64,000 bases of DNA from Agapanthus africanus. Lineage: Eukaryota > Streptophyta > Magnoliopsida > Asparagales > Amaryllidaceae. Positions 10,331-23,269 of this stretch are shown piece by piece (position 1 is the stretch's first letter; every line of letters starts with the position of its first letter). The notes under the pieces were generated by a model. That model did no database searches. It was given only the letters and a program-made list of their open reading frames with translations, and was not told where the DNA came from. The stretch spans positions 214,230,996 through 214,294,995 of the forward strand of contig JASDDO010000024.1 of assembly GCA_030015575.1 (NCBI GenBank), given 5' to 3'. A program made the translations under genes and the position numbers.

Positions 10331-13237
10331 ATGGAAGTTAATAGTAATGAAGAGCCGACAGTTGTTCGCGACTTTATGGATGTATTTGAAGTTATATCCG
10401 GCCTACCACCGAAGCGAGATGTGGAGTTTGCGTTTGACCTTATTCCTGGTGCAGCGCCAGTATCAAAGTCTTATTATCCGATGGCACCGGTGGAATTGGA
10501 AGAAGTTAAGAAACAAGTGGGTGAATTACTCGAGAAGGGATGGGTTCGAAGCAGCAACTCACCGTGGGGAGCTCCAGTTCTTTTAGTAAAGAAGAAGGAT
10601 GGCATGAGAAGGATGTGCATTGATTATCGAGAATTCAACCGGGTGACTATTAAGAACAAGTACCCGATCCCTCGCATTGGAGAACTTTTTGAGCAGCTTA
10701 GTGGCGCGAGGGTATTCTCGAAACTAGACTTGCGATCAGGATATCATCAAGTCCGAGTGAAAGCAGAAGACATTTGCAAGACGGCATTTCGAACTCGATA
10801 TGGAAATTTCGAGTATCTAGTGATGCCCTTCGGAGTGACTAATGCGCCAGCAGTATTCATGGATTTGATGAACAGGATCTTTTCACCTTTCTTGGACCAG
10901 TTTATTGTGGTATTCATTGACGATATTCTGGTATACTCGAAGAGTCCGGAGGAGCATGCTGAGCACTTTAGGATCGCACTGCAGACGCTGAGACAAGAGA
11001 AATTATTCGCGAAGATGAGTAAGTGCGAATTCTGGCTGGAAGAAGTGAAGTTTCTGGGGCATGTCGTGTCGGGCGATGGAATCGCCGTCGATCCCGAAAA
11101 GATTGCAGCAGTTCGAGATTGGCCTATTCCAAAGAATGTTGCGGAGATAAGAAGTTTCCTTGGACTCGCCGGATACTACAGGAGATTTGTGGAGAACTTC
11201 GCTCGTTTAGCTGAGCCGTTAACCAAGCTCACGCGTAAGGAGGTACCGTTTGTTTGGACGGATGGATGTGCATTGGCCTTCGAGACGTTGAAGCAGAAAT
11301 TGATAACCGCCCCTATCCTGACCGTACCGGATGATTCAGGAGGACTGGTGATTCATAGCGACGCATCCGAAAAGGGATTGGGATGTGTTTTGATGCAGAA
11401 TGGGAAAGTCGTCGCTTACGCATCGAGACAGCTGAAGACTCATGAGAAGAACTATCCGACTCATGACTTAGAGCTTGCAGCCGTGATCTTCGCCCTGAAG
11501 ATTTGGAGACACTACCTATTGGGCGAGAGAGTCGATGTCTTTACGGATCACAAGAGTTTGAAATATGTGTTCACTCAGAAGGAGTTGAACATGAGGCAAC
11601 GCAGATGGTTGGAGCTGATGGCCGACTATGACCTCGATCTTAAGTACCACCCGGGAAAGGTCAACGTCGTGCCGGATGCGCTGAGTCGGTTACCAGCAAT
11701 TCAGATATTGACTGCACAGAGAGAGATCATTGCGGATTTTCGGAGATTCGACTTGGAGGTTGTGCTACCCCATGCTACAGGACAGTTGATGCAGTTGCAA
11801 GTACAGTCGTCCTTAGTTGAGAAGATTAAAGCGACACAATCGCAGGATCCTAGACTGCAAAAGTTTCGAGAACAGGTTGGAGCCGGACTACGAACCGATT
11901 TACTGATCCATGAAGATGGTTCGTTGAGATATGGTAGCCGTGTGTGTGCGCCAAAAGGAGATGTGCGTGAAGAGCTTATGAAGGAGGCACACAGTTCAGC
12001 TTACTCTGTACATCCAGGAGGGACAAAGATGTACCGAGATATTCGACAGCACTTCTGGTGGGAAGGTATGAAACGGGAAATTGCTCGCTTCGTGGCTAAG
12101 TGCTTGGTGTGTCAGCAAGTCAAGGCTGAACACCAAAGGGTTGCTGGTTTGTTGCAACCACTTCCGAATCCTCAGTGGAAGTGGGAACATATAACCATGG
12201 ATTTCGTGACGGCTTTACCGCGGAGTCCAAAGGGCAACAATGCAGTATGGGTGATTGTCGATCGGTTGACCAAGGTAGCTCACTTTATTCCTTTTCGGGT
12301 TGGTCAATCGACGGAGACTTTGGCAGAACGGTATATGCAGGAGATTGTCAGATTGCATGGAGTACCGGTAAGTATCGTGTCCGACCGGGACACTCGGTTC
12401 TTGTCGCACTTTTGGAGGAGTTTACAAGAAAGTTTGGGGACTCGATTGAAGTTTAGCACAGCTTATCATCCTCAGACTGATGGACAATCGGAGAGAACGA
12501 TCCAGACCCTTGAAGATATGTTGAGGGCGTGCATGTTGGACTTCAAAGGTTCTTGGGAGGATCATCAACACCTGGTGGAGTTTTCGTACAACAATAGCTT
12601 CCAAGCAACTATTCAGATGGCTCCGTTTGAAGCGTTGTATGGTCGTAAGTGCCGTTCACCTGTTTGTTGGGATGATGTTGGTGAACGAAGGTTACTAGGA
12701 CCAGATTTCGTGGTGCAGACAGTCGAGAAGGTGAATACAATCAGGAAGCATATGAAGGCAGCTCAAGACAGACAGAAAAGTTGGGCCGACACGTCAAGAA
12801 GACCTCTAGAGTTCGCCGTGGGTGATTTGGTATTCCTGAAGATATCACCGACTAGAGGGGTGATTCGCTTTGGAAGTCGGGGAAAGCTTAGTCCTCGATT
12901 CGTTGGACCCTTCGAGATTTTGGAGCGTGTTGGAGAGGTATCGTACCGGTTGGCGTTACCACCGTCATTAGCAGGAGTTCACGACGTGTTTCATGTGTCT
13001 CAACTACGGAGGTATGTTCGTGATGAGACTCATGTCTTGGATCATTCGGAGTTGACTGTGCGAGAGGACCTAACTTTTGAGGAGCGACCAGTTGAAATCA
13101 AGGATCGAAGAGAAAAGGTTCTTAAGAACAAGGTTATCCCTCTTGTGCTAGTTTCTTGGGGTAATCGATCGCATGGAGAATCCACTTGGGAGCGAGAAGA
13201 CGAGATTCGGCAGAAATTCCCTCACATTTTCCAGTAG
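10331..13237 (+). CDS. pol: Chromovirus pol: reverse transcriptase, RNase H, integrase, chromodomain
   Basis: A 968-residue open frame. Reverse transcriptase runs from about residue 80 ([23 protein letters not shown], the [10 protein letters not shown] active site near 197). RNase H follows ([25 protein letters not shown]). Integrase has an HHCC-like finger ([13 protein letters not shown]) and a core with [16 protein letters not shown] and [10 protein letters not shown] carrying D, D and E. The C-terminus ([11 protein letters not shown], then a stretch containing [16 protein letters not shown]) reads as a chromodomain, which in this group is thought to steer insertion into heterochromatin. 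I recognise no protease domain in front of it. The chosen start is only the first Met of the open stretch. Confidence 0.9.
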   Translation: MEVNSNEEPTVVRDFMDVFEVISGLPPKRDVEFAFDLIPGAAPVSKSYYPMAPVELEEVKKQVGELLEKGWVRSSNSPWGAPVLLVKKKDGMRRMCIDYREFNRVTIKNKYPIPRIGELFEQLSGARVFSKLDLRSGYHQVRVKAEDICKTAFRTRYGNFEYLVMPFGVTNAPAVFMDLMNRIFSPFLDQFIVVFIDDILVYSKSPEEHAEHFRIALQTLRQEKLFAKMSKCEFWLEEVKFLGHVVSGDGIAVDPEKIAAVRDWPIPKNVAEIRSFLGLAGYYRRFVENFARLAEPLTKLTRKEVPFVWTDGCALAFETLKQKLITAPILTVPDDSGGLVIHSDASEKGLGCVLMQNGKVVAYASRQLKTHEKNYPTHDLELAAVIFALKIWRHYLLGERVDVFTDHKSLKYVFTQKELNMRQRRWLELMADYDLDLKYHPGKVNVVPDALSRLPAIQILTAQREIIADFRRFDLEVVLPHATGQLMQLQVQSSLVEKIKATQSQDPRLQKFREQVGAGLRTDLLIHEDGSLRYGSRVCAPKGDVREELMKEAHSSAYSVHPGGTKMYRDIRQHFWWEGMKREIARFVAKCLVCQQVKAEHQRVAGLLQPLPNPQWKWEHITMDFVTALPRSPKGNNAVWVIVDRLTKVAHFIPFRVGQSTETLAERYMQEIVRLHGVPVSIVSDRDTRFLSHFWRSLQESLGTRLKFSTAYHPQTDGQSERTIQTLEDMLRACMLDFKGSWEDHQHLVEFSYNNSFQATIQMAPFEALYGRKCRSPVCWDDVGERRLLGPDFVVQTVEKVNTIRKHMKAAQDRQKSWADTSRRPLEFAVGDLVFLKISPTRGVIRFGSRGKLSPRFVGPFEILERVGEVSYRLALPPSLAGVHDVFHVSQLRRYVRDETHVLDHSELTVREDLTFEERPVEIKDRREKVLKNKVIPLVLVSWGNRSHGESTWEREDEIRQKFPHIFQ

Positions 13238-13296
13238 TTAGCTATCCTGTACTCTTGGAATTTCGAGGACGAAATTTTTTTTGTAGTTGGGTATGA

Positions 13297-16200
13297 TGTA
13301 ACACCCGAGCCCAGTAATACTATTTATATTACTAATTGAGGGTTATTTATTGCTCATTCTAATTTTCCTGATTGTTTGGTACATTTTGCTAAATTTTAAC
13401 CGGTTAAGTCATTTTGGCACATAACAAATTTTAACTCTTAAAATTAAATTTAAAATGTCCATGTTGGCCTACTCGTGGCCACTAGTCGCGTGGTAGCGTC
13501 CGCGTGTCGAGATTCCATTCCGTTTGGCTAAACGGGCAAGTTTGGACGACTACGCGCGCGTGCAAGTGTCCGACTTGGGGGCATGCATTTTAATCATTAA
13601 ACACCTCTTTTCAAAATTTGGAACCCGCTTAAAATCCTATAATTTGAATTTGGAACATTTGGGCGCAACCCGGGCGCGATTTGGAAATGTTTCATTTCGC
13701 GCCAAAAGGGCCCATTTTAATTTAATATCTTAAACTATATATATATACGATTATATATTCTTCACAATTAAATCTTTCCAAAAATCCTCACCAAATCAAA
13801 TCTCGCCTCAGCCCAGCCAATCGCGTGGCTCCGTTCCTCTCGTGGCCCCCCTTCCTCTCTCTCTCTCTCCCTCTCTCTCTCCGCCTCTCTCTATCTCTCT
13901 CTTCCCTCATTCTCTCTCTCCCTCTAACAACTCTCTCTCTCCTCTATTAAACCCCTCCATGCAGCCGCCTCCCCCACTCATCTTCCCCGTCACGAGAACC
14001 CCTCCAAGCCCTAACCCTAGCCTCGTGCTCGCGCCGCCGACCTCCTCACGACCTCGCCGTCGCCGTCACCACCTCGTCGACCTCACCGCACCCACCTACC
14101 TCCTTCCTCCGCCGATTCCCGTGCCTGCACCCAACCCCCGACGCCTCCGTTCGGCCGCAACTCCCGCCGTCGACGCCGCCTCCCGTCGCCGACGACTCCC
14201 ACGACTCCCTCTCCTCCTCCTCGTCACTACCTCGTCATCACCTTCCTCCTCCCCTCGCCGGAACACCTTCAGTCACGCAGCCCGACCCTGCACCATCCCC
14301 TGATCGCCGGAGAACGCGCCGTCGACCCTCGTCGACGTCACCCGCGCCACCTCCGACCACCTCCTTCTCCCCTCGACCACCAGAGCCGACCACCCTCTCC
14401 TCCACTCGTCGCAACACCCTCTCCAGCGAACCCCCGAGGCCGTTCAAGTCTTCACAGCCGCCGTCGCTGCCTCGCCGGCGTTCCAGCGCCGTCGAGCTCG
14501 CCGGGGTTACCCCTGGTGTCTCCCGGTAAGCCTTCCTCATCCTTCCTTTTGTGCAAATCACTCCCCCCCCCCCGCTGATCGTATTAAGTTTATCGTGTGT
14601 TGCTAACTCGTTGCCGTGTTTTTGCCGGAATCCGACCGTGCCGTCTTGGCGAACCCGACGCTCCAGCGAATTACCCTGGTCCGTGTGATCCCGTTGTTCT
14701 CTGTTGGGACTCGATCCGTGGCCCGTGCTATCATATCGTGTTTTCTGCCGACATCGCATCCGTGCTTTCCGGTTTGCGAAACCGTCGAGGCAAGTATCTG
14801 AATACTTGCTTTAACATGCTAGCGTGCGAGATCTAGTCTTGCCACGCAATTGAATTCATACTATATAATACAACAACTTAATGATGGTAATTGATATTAT
14901 ATTATAAGTTAGAATTGATAGTTGCAGTTATCTTTAACATGGAATCGTTATAATAGTTTCTCGTAATTAATCAACCTACTACCAACCCATATTTCAACTA
15001 AATAAAACAATTGGGTCACATCTGCTTTAATTGTTAAATCATTCACGAGACAATTTTTATACTTAGTGTAAATTCATGTAGTTTCATTACTTTATGATTG
15101 TGGATATTGCTTCACCTTGTGGCTATTGCACCCCAAAGGTGCGTGAACCTGTTAATAAGAGAATACAAAAAATCACTGTGGTTACATGGAATATTATGGT
15201 TATTTACTGTTTCCTGCTGCTGTTCATTATTTGATTGTATACCTGTTGTGAGCACATACCCGATTGCACTACATATTGGCCTGACCCTGCTACACATGAC
15301 ATATACATACATACCAACTCATCCTGTTGTACCATGACATGACTTGTTCCTTGATCTCATGCCTAATGCCGACAAACATGACCATCCCTGCTGTCTATCC
15401 AGACAGACCTATTTTTATTGATCTTATGTTGGCATTGATCCTTGACTACTGAATACCTGACCTGACATACATAACTTGGGGGTATGGGAAAATCAAAGAT
15501 GAACCTGACTTGTAACTCGACAGTTCACTACCGTTCGAGTGTACACATTCCTATTCTGTGCCTAACGGCATGTCTCGGTTTCGGCCGAGAATATTGTGGC
15601 CGTGATCCCGGGTATGTACGGGGTAATACCGAGTGTACACTTTCCTATTCTGTGCCTAACGGCATGTCTCGGTTTCGGCCGAGAATATTGTGGCCGTGAT
15701 CCCGGGTATGTACGGGGTAATACCGAGTGTACACTTTCCTATTCTGTGCCTAACGGCATGTCTCGGTTTCGGCCGAGAATATTGTGGCCGTGATCCCGGG
15801 TATGTACGGGGTAATACCGAGTGTACACTTTCCTATTCTGTGCCTAACGGCATGTCTCGGCTGCAGCCGAGAATATTGTGGCCGTGGTCCCGGGTATGTA
15901 CGGGATACTATTGGGTTACATCGACGATTCATCAATTGGTTTCAAAGACTATAGAGTAGAAACCTGATAGGACAGTTCAGTCACCATTGCACTTTATCCT
16001 GCTCTGTTATTGTACTGCTTTATTCATGTTCATACCTGCACTGCTTATTACCATGTTTACATTATATACTTGATGTCTTGACGCGCTGACGTCTGGGTTT
16101 TGCATGGCCCAGATTCCGTACCACTGTCGACGACCGAGCTGGAGTACTTCAGCCAGCAGGCTGATTCGAGTTCTATAGTGGTCAGTTCATTTATTGCATT

Positions 16201-16452
16201 TTATTCCCGGGTGTGATCCCGCATTACGGGACGTACCCTTCTATTATTGTATTGGATCATTAGCTTCCGCACTTACTGTTTATTGATTCCTGTTATTATG
16301 GATTTGGACATGTGTTAGATTAGTATTTTATCTTGTTCTTGATATCCTTACAACCGTAATGTGACTGTGGATGGACACTTCCTACCCACAGGTAGCATGG
16401 TTGGCTATGTCACGTGCCCAATCTTGCGTACTCTGGGAAGCGGGGCGTGACA
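13297..16452 (+). repeat. 3' LTR of the Tekay-type element (3156 bp)
   Basis: It starts TGTAACACCCGAGCC after a GA-rich lead-in and ends GCGGGGCGTGACA. It contains the unbroken target (ATACG, 13745-13749) that the Athila copy used in the sister LTR. The 94-bp array recurs at 15541-15905. The next 5 bases (GCGGA) should be this element's own TSD. Confidence 0.92.
15541..15905 (+). repeat. Four-copy 94-bp tandem repeat inside the 3' LTR
   Basis: Same array as in the 5' LTR, with the same unit number and the same perfect-palindrome last unit. The array therefore predates this insertion and is a fixed part of the family LTR. Confidence 0.9.
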
Positions 16453-16857
16453 GCGGAACAGGCTGCTAATATAAAGCATATGACACTTCTGTTCCAAGAC
16501 ATGGTTGGGATGATAATCCAGCCGGAGCCTCCAGCTGAAGACCCGCCGATAATCATCAAGAACGATATAAGGGAAACATCAAACCTTCTTCTAGCTTTAT
16601 CAACAGCTAAAAAGGAAACGATCTCTAAGACTGCCCTTGATGATTACATAACTCAGAAAATACGAGTTCATCAAGCGAATGAAGCGGCTGGCTAAGTCGT
16701 CAGAACCGGGCGACCCAATCCAGGCTGTTATGATCAAATCAAGTATCCGCCGGGATATACAATCCCTAAGTTCCATGTGTACAGGGGGACGGGCAATCCA
16801 CACCAGCATGTTGCTTAGTTCAGAGCTTTATGCGGCAATACTAGAAGCGACGACAAA

Positions 16858-17253
16858 TTGTTGCTTCGCCAATTTGTTGGCAGCCTATCAGTGACGACAT
16901 TCGAATGGTACTTAGAGCTTCCAAATGACTCCATCAAAACATTCAGCGAGATGGAACTGATGCTCACACAGCGGTTTGCCAGCGCAAGCGAGTGCACCCC
17001 AATCACGGCATTAATCAATGCCGTGGTGAAGTCAAGAGAAACATGGGTCCAATATGCGATCCGGTGGCGGAACTTATGGTCGAAATGCGAACAGCGCATC
17101 GAAGAATATCTCGCCGTGGGCATGTTCATCGGGACCATATATCCTCAAACAACTATGTCCCGGTTCATGACGTTCTTCAAACCGACCACCTTCCAGGTTT
17201 TGATCGACAAGCTGGCCCAAATAGACCAGATAGGCCACGGGCCTTCTTCCTAA
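16858..17253 (+). CDS. gag: Gag domain segment of the gypsy fragment
   Basis: A 131-residue frame reading as the plant retrotransposon gag domain (GSLSVTTFEWYLELP, then a motif like FSEMELMLTQRFASA, then FMTFFKPTTFQVLIDKL). Gag proteins package element RNA into virus-like particles in the cytoplasm. It is part of a fossil, so no separate gene is implied. Confidence 0.7.
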   Translation: MLLRQFVGSLSVTTFEWYLELPNDSIKTFSEMELMLTQRFASASECTPITALINAVVKSRETWVQYAIRWRNLWSKCEQRIEEYLAVGMFIGTIYPQTTMSRFMTFFKPTTFQVLIDKLAQIDQIGHGPSS

Positions 17254-17627
17254 AAATTGGACTCTCAAAATACCAAGGGTAAAGGGAAAGTGGCCTTCGT
17301 TGCCAACACTCAACAATAGCCGAGTGACCCGAAACCAGTTACTCGCCAAAACAACATGTGTCCGCGTCTATCCCTGGAAGAAAGGCTAGGACATGCTTAC
17401 TTGTTTTCCGCGATAAAACGAGGAGACTATTCGAATTGGCGGTGCGCAACAAACTCATCACACTGCCGGATCCAAGACGTCCACCGTAGCCCGGCGACAT
17501 CAACAATCCTAGCTACTACTCCTATCACAGAATAGTGAGCCACCCAATTGAGGATTGCTACGTCTTCAAAAACTGGGTCGAGGACCAGTACCAATAAGGA
17601 AAGTTTGCGCTGTCCAAGAACTGGAGG

Positions 17628-18578
17628 GTGAACCCGCCACAGAAGCATGCTCCTAAGAAGGTGGATACGCCGGGGGAAACATGCTCACTCGTGGAAGAAG
17701 CTCCATGGGAAGTCGTCCTTTTAGCTAAAACCAAGAGAATGCTGAAGGATCTACAAGCATGTTCGGTGATCAGGTGGAAAAACCCGCTGGAACTCGAGAT
17801 CATTGAATCGATGCTGAAACTGCGTCCTACACCAAAAACTGTTGACGAGGGGCAAAACCCTCAGGTCAAGCCTTCAAAGTCTTCAATGAAAAAGAAGATG
17901 ACCAAGAAGCCTATGCAGCCTGTCGGGTATGAAGACAAGCGCACGGACATGCAAAAGTACATTGACGCGCTGGAGGAGCACAACCAGAAGGCGCGGACCC
18001 CAGTCACTCTCGAGGAGTTTCTCAATCATATCTTTGAGAACGGAGATAGTGACAATGATGAGGGAAATGACTCATCAGATGGAACCCAAGACTATATAGT
18101 AAGTTGCCACATGGTCTCCCATTCGTCATCAAATGGTGAAGAAGCTTTCTTGGCGTCAGAAAACAACGCAGAGGAGCTGGGGGCAAAACCGGCGCCAAAA
18201 TCCCCGGAACTCTCAAAAGACCTGATCGATAGGCTGTTAAATGAAGCCTTTCGAAAAAGCAAAGCTGACCAAGAACGCGAAATAGCCATATACGAAAAGG
18301 CTAAGCATCAACGTCAGGAAAAAGAAGCTGCGAAAAAGAGGAGTCGTAAAGTACTCCAACTAGACCAAAGCACACCTGTGGCAAACAAAAGCAGGATCAA
18401 GACGGAGAAGCGGTTCGCCAAAGCCCTGTCAATAGGAATGAAACTGCCACCTCTTAAGGGAAACACTCCCGGGGTCATATGCCTCGACGGAGAGGATTTA
18501 CATCCAAACTACTGCTTATATCATCGAAGGGTTACTCACCCTACCGAAGAATGCAGTACCTTTAAGAAGTGGTGGTAA
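17628..18578 (+). CDS. Gag-linker segment of the gypsy fragment, ending in a zinc-knuckle-like motif
   Basis: A 316-residue charged frame rich in Lys, Glu and Ser. Near the end, CLYHRRVTHPTEECSTFKKW resembles the C/H motif that many plant gypsy proteins carry after gag. The middle holds acidic stretches (GDSDNDEGNDSSDG). It is probably the gag-to-protease linker. The frame boundaries are those of the open stretch only. Confidence 0.55.
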   Translation: MNPPQKHAPKKVDTPGETCSLVEEAPWEVVLLAKTKRMLKDLQACSVIRWKNPLELEIIESMLKLRPTPKTVDEGQNPQVKPSKSSMKKKMTKKPMQPVGYEDKRTDMQKYIDALEEHNQKARTPVTLEEFLNHIFENGDSDNDEGNDSSDGTQDYIVSCHMVSHSSSNGEEAFLASENNAEELGAKPAPKSPELSKDLIDRLLNEAFRKSKADQEREIAIYEKAKHQRQEKEAAKKRSRKVLQLDQSTPVANKSRIKTEKRFAKALSIGMKLPPLKGNTPGVICLDGEDLHPNYCLYHRRVTHPTEECSTFKKWW

Positions 18579-18804
18579 GGATACGTTGCTCACCAACAAC
18601 ACTTCAATAAGATGAAGCGTGAAGCTCGTCGACGGCAGAAAAGTACGACAAGTGCACAGTAGAAAATGACTAGCAATTGCAGTACCTTTAAGAAGTGGTG
18701 GTAAGGATACGTTGCTCACCAACAACACTTCAATAAGATGAAGCGTGAAGCTCGTCGACGGCAGAAAAGTACGACAAGTGTACAGTAGAAAATGACTAGC
18801 AATT
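18553..18804 (+). repeat. 126-bp direct tandem duplication
   Basis: 18553-18678 is repeated almost exactly at 18679-18804. The unit starts GCAGTACCTTTAAGAAGTGG. The two copies are nearly identical, so the duplication looks recent relative to the element. Confidence 0.9.
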
Positions 18805-19712
18805 GTCATATGGTTGATACCAGTTCGGAAAAGGAAAAACTCCAAGTTCTTACCTTCGGGAGCGATTCTGAGGAAGAAATAACTCTCGACCCTCTCTTCA
18901 GGGACTCCACCTTCGGAAAAGAAGAGGAGGGGAAGGACTGCAAGAACATTCAGCTGCATAACCGCACGCTTTCTGAGAAGAACCTCGGACCTGCAAACAA
19001 AGGTTCGAGCAAAAGAGATAAAGGGAAAGAGAAAATCTCTGAGGAAATTACCCTCGACGATGGAGTTGTCAAAGAACTCACAGCCAAGGACTCACCTAAG
19101 AAATACAAGGTGGATTACAATATCCTAGTGCATTTGAGGAAGATGTCTTCAAAACTGAGCATACTGGATACTCTCCTCTTGTCCAAAGAAGCGCGAGATT
19201 TTTTGATCAAGGCATTGCAAGATCCTGATCAATTGCAAGCTTTCTTAGCTGAAGAAAGGATGAAAGACGAGCTGGCGGATGTTCATACAGCTGACATTAC
19301 ATTCGGCAATGAAGATCTCTTTCTCGGTACGTGCGAACATAATCGCCCGTTATATGTCACTGGGTATTGCTATGACATCAAGATAGAGAAGATTCTGGTC
19401 GACAACGAGTTCTCCATCAACCTTCTCAACGTGAATGTGCTGAAGGAGATTTGTATGAACGTTCAGCACCTGGCTCGGGATAAAATTACCATCTCCGGGT
19501 TCGACTCACAGTCATCACGGACGCTTGGGTCCGTAATATTGACGTTACGCTTTGGGCTACTCATCATTGACATCAAATTTCATGTTATCGACGCCAAGAC
19601 TTGCTACAATGCTCTACTCGGCAGGCCTTGGTTGCACGAGTACAATGTCATCCCTTCTACACAGCACCAGTGTATGAAGTATTTCAAGACGGCCTCGAGT
19701 ACACCGTTATAG
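18792..19712 (+). CDS. Retropepsin-like segment of the gypsy fragment
   Basis: A 306-residue frame. The N-terminal half is acidic and lysine-rich. From about residue 180 it reads like the retroviral-type aspartic protease region of plant gypsy elements, with KIEKILVDNEFSINLLNVNV and the strongly conserved ending CYNALLGRPWLHEYNVIPST. Such proteases cut the Gag-Pol polyprotein. It is part of a fossil element. Confidence 0.7.
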   Translation: MTSNCHMVDTSSEKEKLQVLTFGSDSEEEITLDPLFRDSTFGKEEEGKDCKNIQLHNRTLSEKNLGPANKGSSKRDKGKEKISEEITLDDGVVKELTAKDSPKKYKVDYNILVHLRKMSSKLSILDTLLLSKEARDFLIKALQDPDQLQAFLAEERMKDELADVHTADITFGNEDLFLGTCEHNRPLYVTGYCYDIKIEKILVDNEFSINLLNVNVLKEICMNVQHLARDKITISGFDSQSSRTLGSVILTLRFGLLIIDIKFHVIDAKTCYNALLGRPWLHEYNVIPSTQHQCMKYFKTASSTPL

Positions 19713-22700
19713 GAGAGCTAAATCCATTCTCCGTAAACGAAGTCCGAAAATATGAAAACGCCAAGTACTTCCTACCAGACTTTAAAAACACGGAAAGATG
19801 TCATAAGCCGGAGAATAAACAAAAAGCCGTCGCCACTATCCCGATCTTTGGGAGTGACACCGAGGAAGATGAGGAAATAGTCTACTCAGGAAAACCCCAA
19901 GGCAACAGGCCCGAACCATCTACCCCTATTTTGGTCTTCGGTAGAGACTCTGAGGACGAGGCCAACGTCGTGTTCTCCGTTCGCCCGTCAGCATAAACCA
20001 TTACTGGAGTTGATCAGAGTTTACAAATTATCATGGTTCCGACGTGATATTACAAAGAACTTGATGCGCTCGATACATACAGTATACAAGAGCTACAGAC
20101 TTTTTACGTCCTTCTCAGGCGAAGGGGTGAAAATGCGATCCTCTTCTACCAATCTACGGAGACTAAAGTGGAGAAAGAAGTCTGGCATGGTGCCGATCTT
20201 GGACTTGACAGGCTTCAACCAATCCGTCTGTCCAGATATTACGCAGAGAGACTGCAAAAGGCTGTTAATATGCCAAGGCGTACCCTTCAAACAAACCGCT
20301 CGACAAGTCCAGTTCTACAACAAGATTTGGGATATTTCTGGGACTCGGCAAAAGATGCCCAATGGTCTGCTTCCATATATTACTGTCTGAAAACTCGCAA
20401 GATGTTTCTGACTAGCTTCATTCGGTAACAATTGCTCGGAACTCTGGACCAGTCCACTCTTCACATCATCGAGTGTCCATTTCTCATATCTCGATCTTTT
20501 TTCTCCCCACTTATGCCATAAGAAAACTATACCACCTCCGAAAACTAGAATGCTCACAACCATGCACAAAATGAATAGAAGCCCCCCGAACCACCAAGAA
20601 CAAACTCCAAAAGGATTTATGTAGTAAACTTCCAATAAACCAAAGAGCGCGATGAAGCCAACAGTAGAAACAGAAAAATAAATTCAACACCATAAATTAT
20701 CTCCGGTACCAACTAAACATGACATGGCATTTCCATTTATCATTGAAATAGAGCAAGACTTCATACTTCCATTAAGATTATTTTCTTCCTGCAATTAAGA
20801 CAGACAAGAGCCTACTTATTTTAAGATTTAACAAGTAGGCTGAAAAGCAGGAAACCCCTTTTACTTTTGCCTAATATAGCAAGAAACTACCCTTAGCTTT
20901 AAGAACCTGCATTTGCCCTCTCCAACACTAATGGCATTATTATTTCTGTTAATTATACCTAAATGACCCTGAATTTTTATCAGTTTAGTTCCATCATATC
21001 ATCTACTCTCCATAATCAATTTTAACTGATTTTAGGAATAAAAAGTAAAAAGGAACAGCAAAAGTTAATGATCGTTAAAACAGGGGGGAAAGTGCAGGGT
21101 TTTCAAAATGACGGCGGTTTCCTGCTAACTAATTAGGAAAGAGTGAGGAAGGTTTCTGGCTATTTAGCCTAGAAAATATGTTGAAAGAGAAACAGATCAT
21201 GGGATCGGTATAATACCAGTGAAGGGTCTGATTCATCAGTTACATAAAAGCTTGGATATCGAGATGCAATTCATGAGTACATTGTGCACTGACCACTGAA
21301 ACCAGAGAGAGCTCCTTTGAACTCTTAACTGCACAGACAATCAACACTTTTTTTGTGAAACAATGCTTTCGCTGCCTCAGTCGGTTCAATATGTCTCTTA
21401 AGATGGATAAGATAGGCGAGAGTCCAATGCCACCGGTAACAAGAATGAGATCTTCATACCTGAGAACAGAAAGTAATAGCTACGTTTGTTTTCTAAGATG
21501 AAAATTCTAAAGATGTCGTCATAATTTTTTGATGGAAAATATATTACATCAAATAGTAAGGTGATTCATGCCCATATGGGCCTTCAACAGACATGGTTAT
21601 CTTAAGAGATTGAGCCTTCGAGTGCTTAGGTTGATTTGAAGCATCCAAGATAATCCTTTTTAGCTTCCCTGTCCATTTACCAAGTGATTTTATAAGGATG
21701 GTTATGTGGTTTTCACCATCCAAAGGATTAGAGAAAACAGTGAAGGGATGCCACTGCAGCCATGACACAGTTCTCGCACTTGGAGAAAGATTGAACCTAA
21801 CGCGCTATATCGGAGATCTGCAGCTTACACAGAAGCATGAAGGGGATGATCAAAAATTGAAATCCAATTTTATTCTCAACATGACAAGTGGCAAGAAAAA
21901 TTCTATTATTTTGACCAAAAAAGCATTTCTCACTTTTAGCTGTTTTTGTTATTCAAATCATGTCAAAATTTCAATATCACTGCAGTTAATCTTTAAAATT
22001 TTCAAATATTTTTACTAAACTCCCTGAATATTTTCTTCATATTTATTTTAATGTTTAACATATGTGAATGTGCATTAATTTGTATAATAATTAACTCACT
22101 TCATCACGAAAACACCCTTGCATTGTCCACGAGATCATGGGAAGTGTACCATGTAGTACGAATAGGACCATCATGGATCATATGCGCAAGCCACATATGG
22201 TATCTTATAGCATGGTCAAATGGAATGTCTATCAAGCAAAAGAAGTATCGATCCCTTCGCGACTGGAAGAAAAAGAAATGCCAAGCAAATCAACCCAATT
22301 GATCCTAATCGAATCCCAATGACTTCCACTATTGCATATCTGCAATCCCTAGAATTGCAATATGTTAGAGAGAATTTAACGAAAGAATATGCACATATTT
22401 GCAAGCATAAATTGAAATGTAGATGTAAGTCGCGGTCTGTTAGGACTTAAGTTGCATCCGGATAGAATATGGCCATATCCGTATTTATAATCTAGTGGCA
22501 AATGCGGATGCATATATAGTTCGGTAACGACAAGTCATATCCGTAATTGACAAAATCAGATATGGATATGAAGCAGATAATAAAGAGACTGATATGATAT
22601 GAATCAGATGAGTATAATAAATTCTTCCTCAAAATTAAGCATATATTAACTTCTTCCTCAAAATTCTTGCGAACATTTTCCGAATACTTGCCACATCTTT

Positions 22701-23269
22701 GCCGAATGCTTGCTGATTTTTTTCCGGATAGATCTCCGAATCCGATTTTTCGAACTCGCCGAATTATTCCCGAATACCGAATTTGTGACTATGGTAAAAA
22801 GTAGGATAAGGTAATTTTTTTGATCAAAACTAAAGGTTAAACACCCTTGTGTTTGATTAAAAAAAACTTTATCGACGGACAAAATAAAAAAAAAAGAAAG
22901 AAAAAGAAAAAACAAAGAGAAAAAAGAGAATTGGGGAACCAATCCCCCACAAAGTCGCTCCTTTCTGGCTGGGACTTCCTCCCGTAGTACATGAAGCGTA
23001 TGACGCTCCTCCCCTGTCTTGTCCCCTCCCCTCCCCTCCCCTCCGCTATAACCAGCGACTCCAAGTGCCCATGCCTTGCCTCCGAACTCTCCTCTTGGTG
23101 GCCCCCGTTACTAGACTACCTCACCCAAACACAATTAATGCTTGTTTTAATCCAATATATAATTATGTGCATAACCATTTTCTTAGAATTTTTTAAAATT
23201 CTAATATTCCTTTCTAACCAAATACTCCACTAAACACCGGCAGCCACAATATCCTAAGACCTCAAATCT

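Larger units (their letters stand above)
6605..16452 (+). mobile_element. Tekay/Del-type chromovirus (Ty3/gypsy) with very long LTRs
   Basis: The 5' LTR remnant (6600-9296), tRNA-Met primer site, gag-like region (about 9670-10290), pol frame with C-terminal chromodomain, and 3' LTR (13297-16452) are all in order. The LTR ends are TGTAACACCC and GGGGCGTGACA. Comparing 6605-9296 with 13750-16452 by eye gives about 1% difference, so the insertion is recent. The first 448 bp or so of the 5' LTR must lie left of the window, beyond the nested Athila copy. The internal part is about 4 kb, short for the lineage. The element is broken, with a few breaks. Confidence 0.9.
16453..20363 (+). mobile_element. 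Ty3/gypsy gag-protease fragment, probably Tat lineage
   Basis: A coding stretch directly right of the Tekay LTR reads as gag, a charged linker with acidic repeats, and a retropepsin-like region. No LTR is visible at its right edge. It joins the FRO relic exon directly at about 20363. Its left part should continue beyond the Tekay element, outside the window. The Tat assignment rests on gag and protease wording and is moderate. The fragment is broken, with several breaks. Confidence 0.75.
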
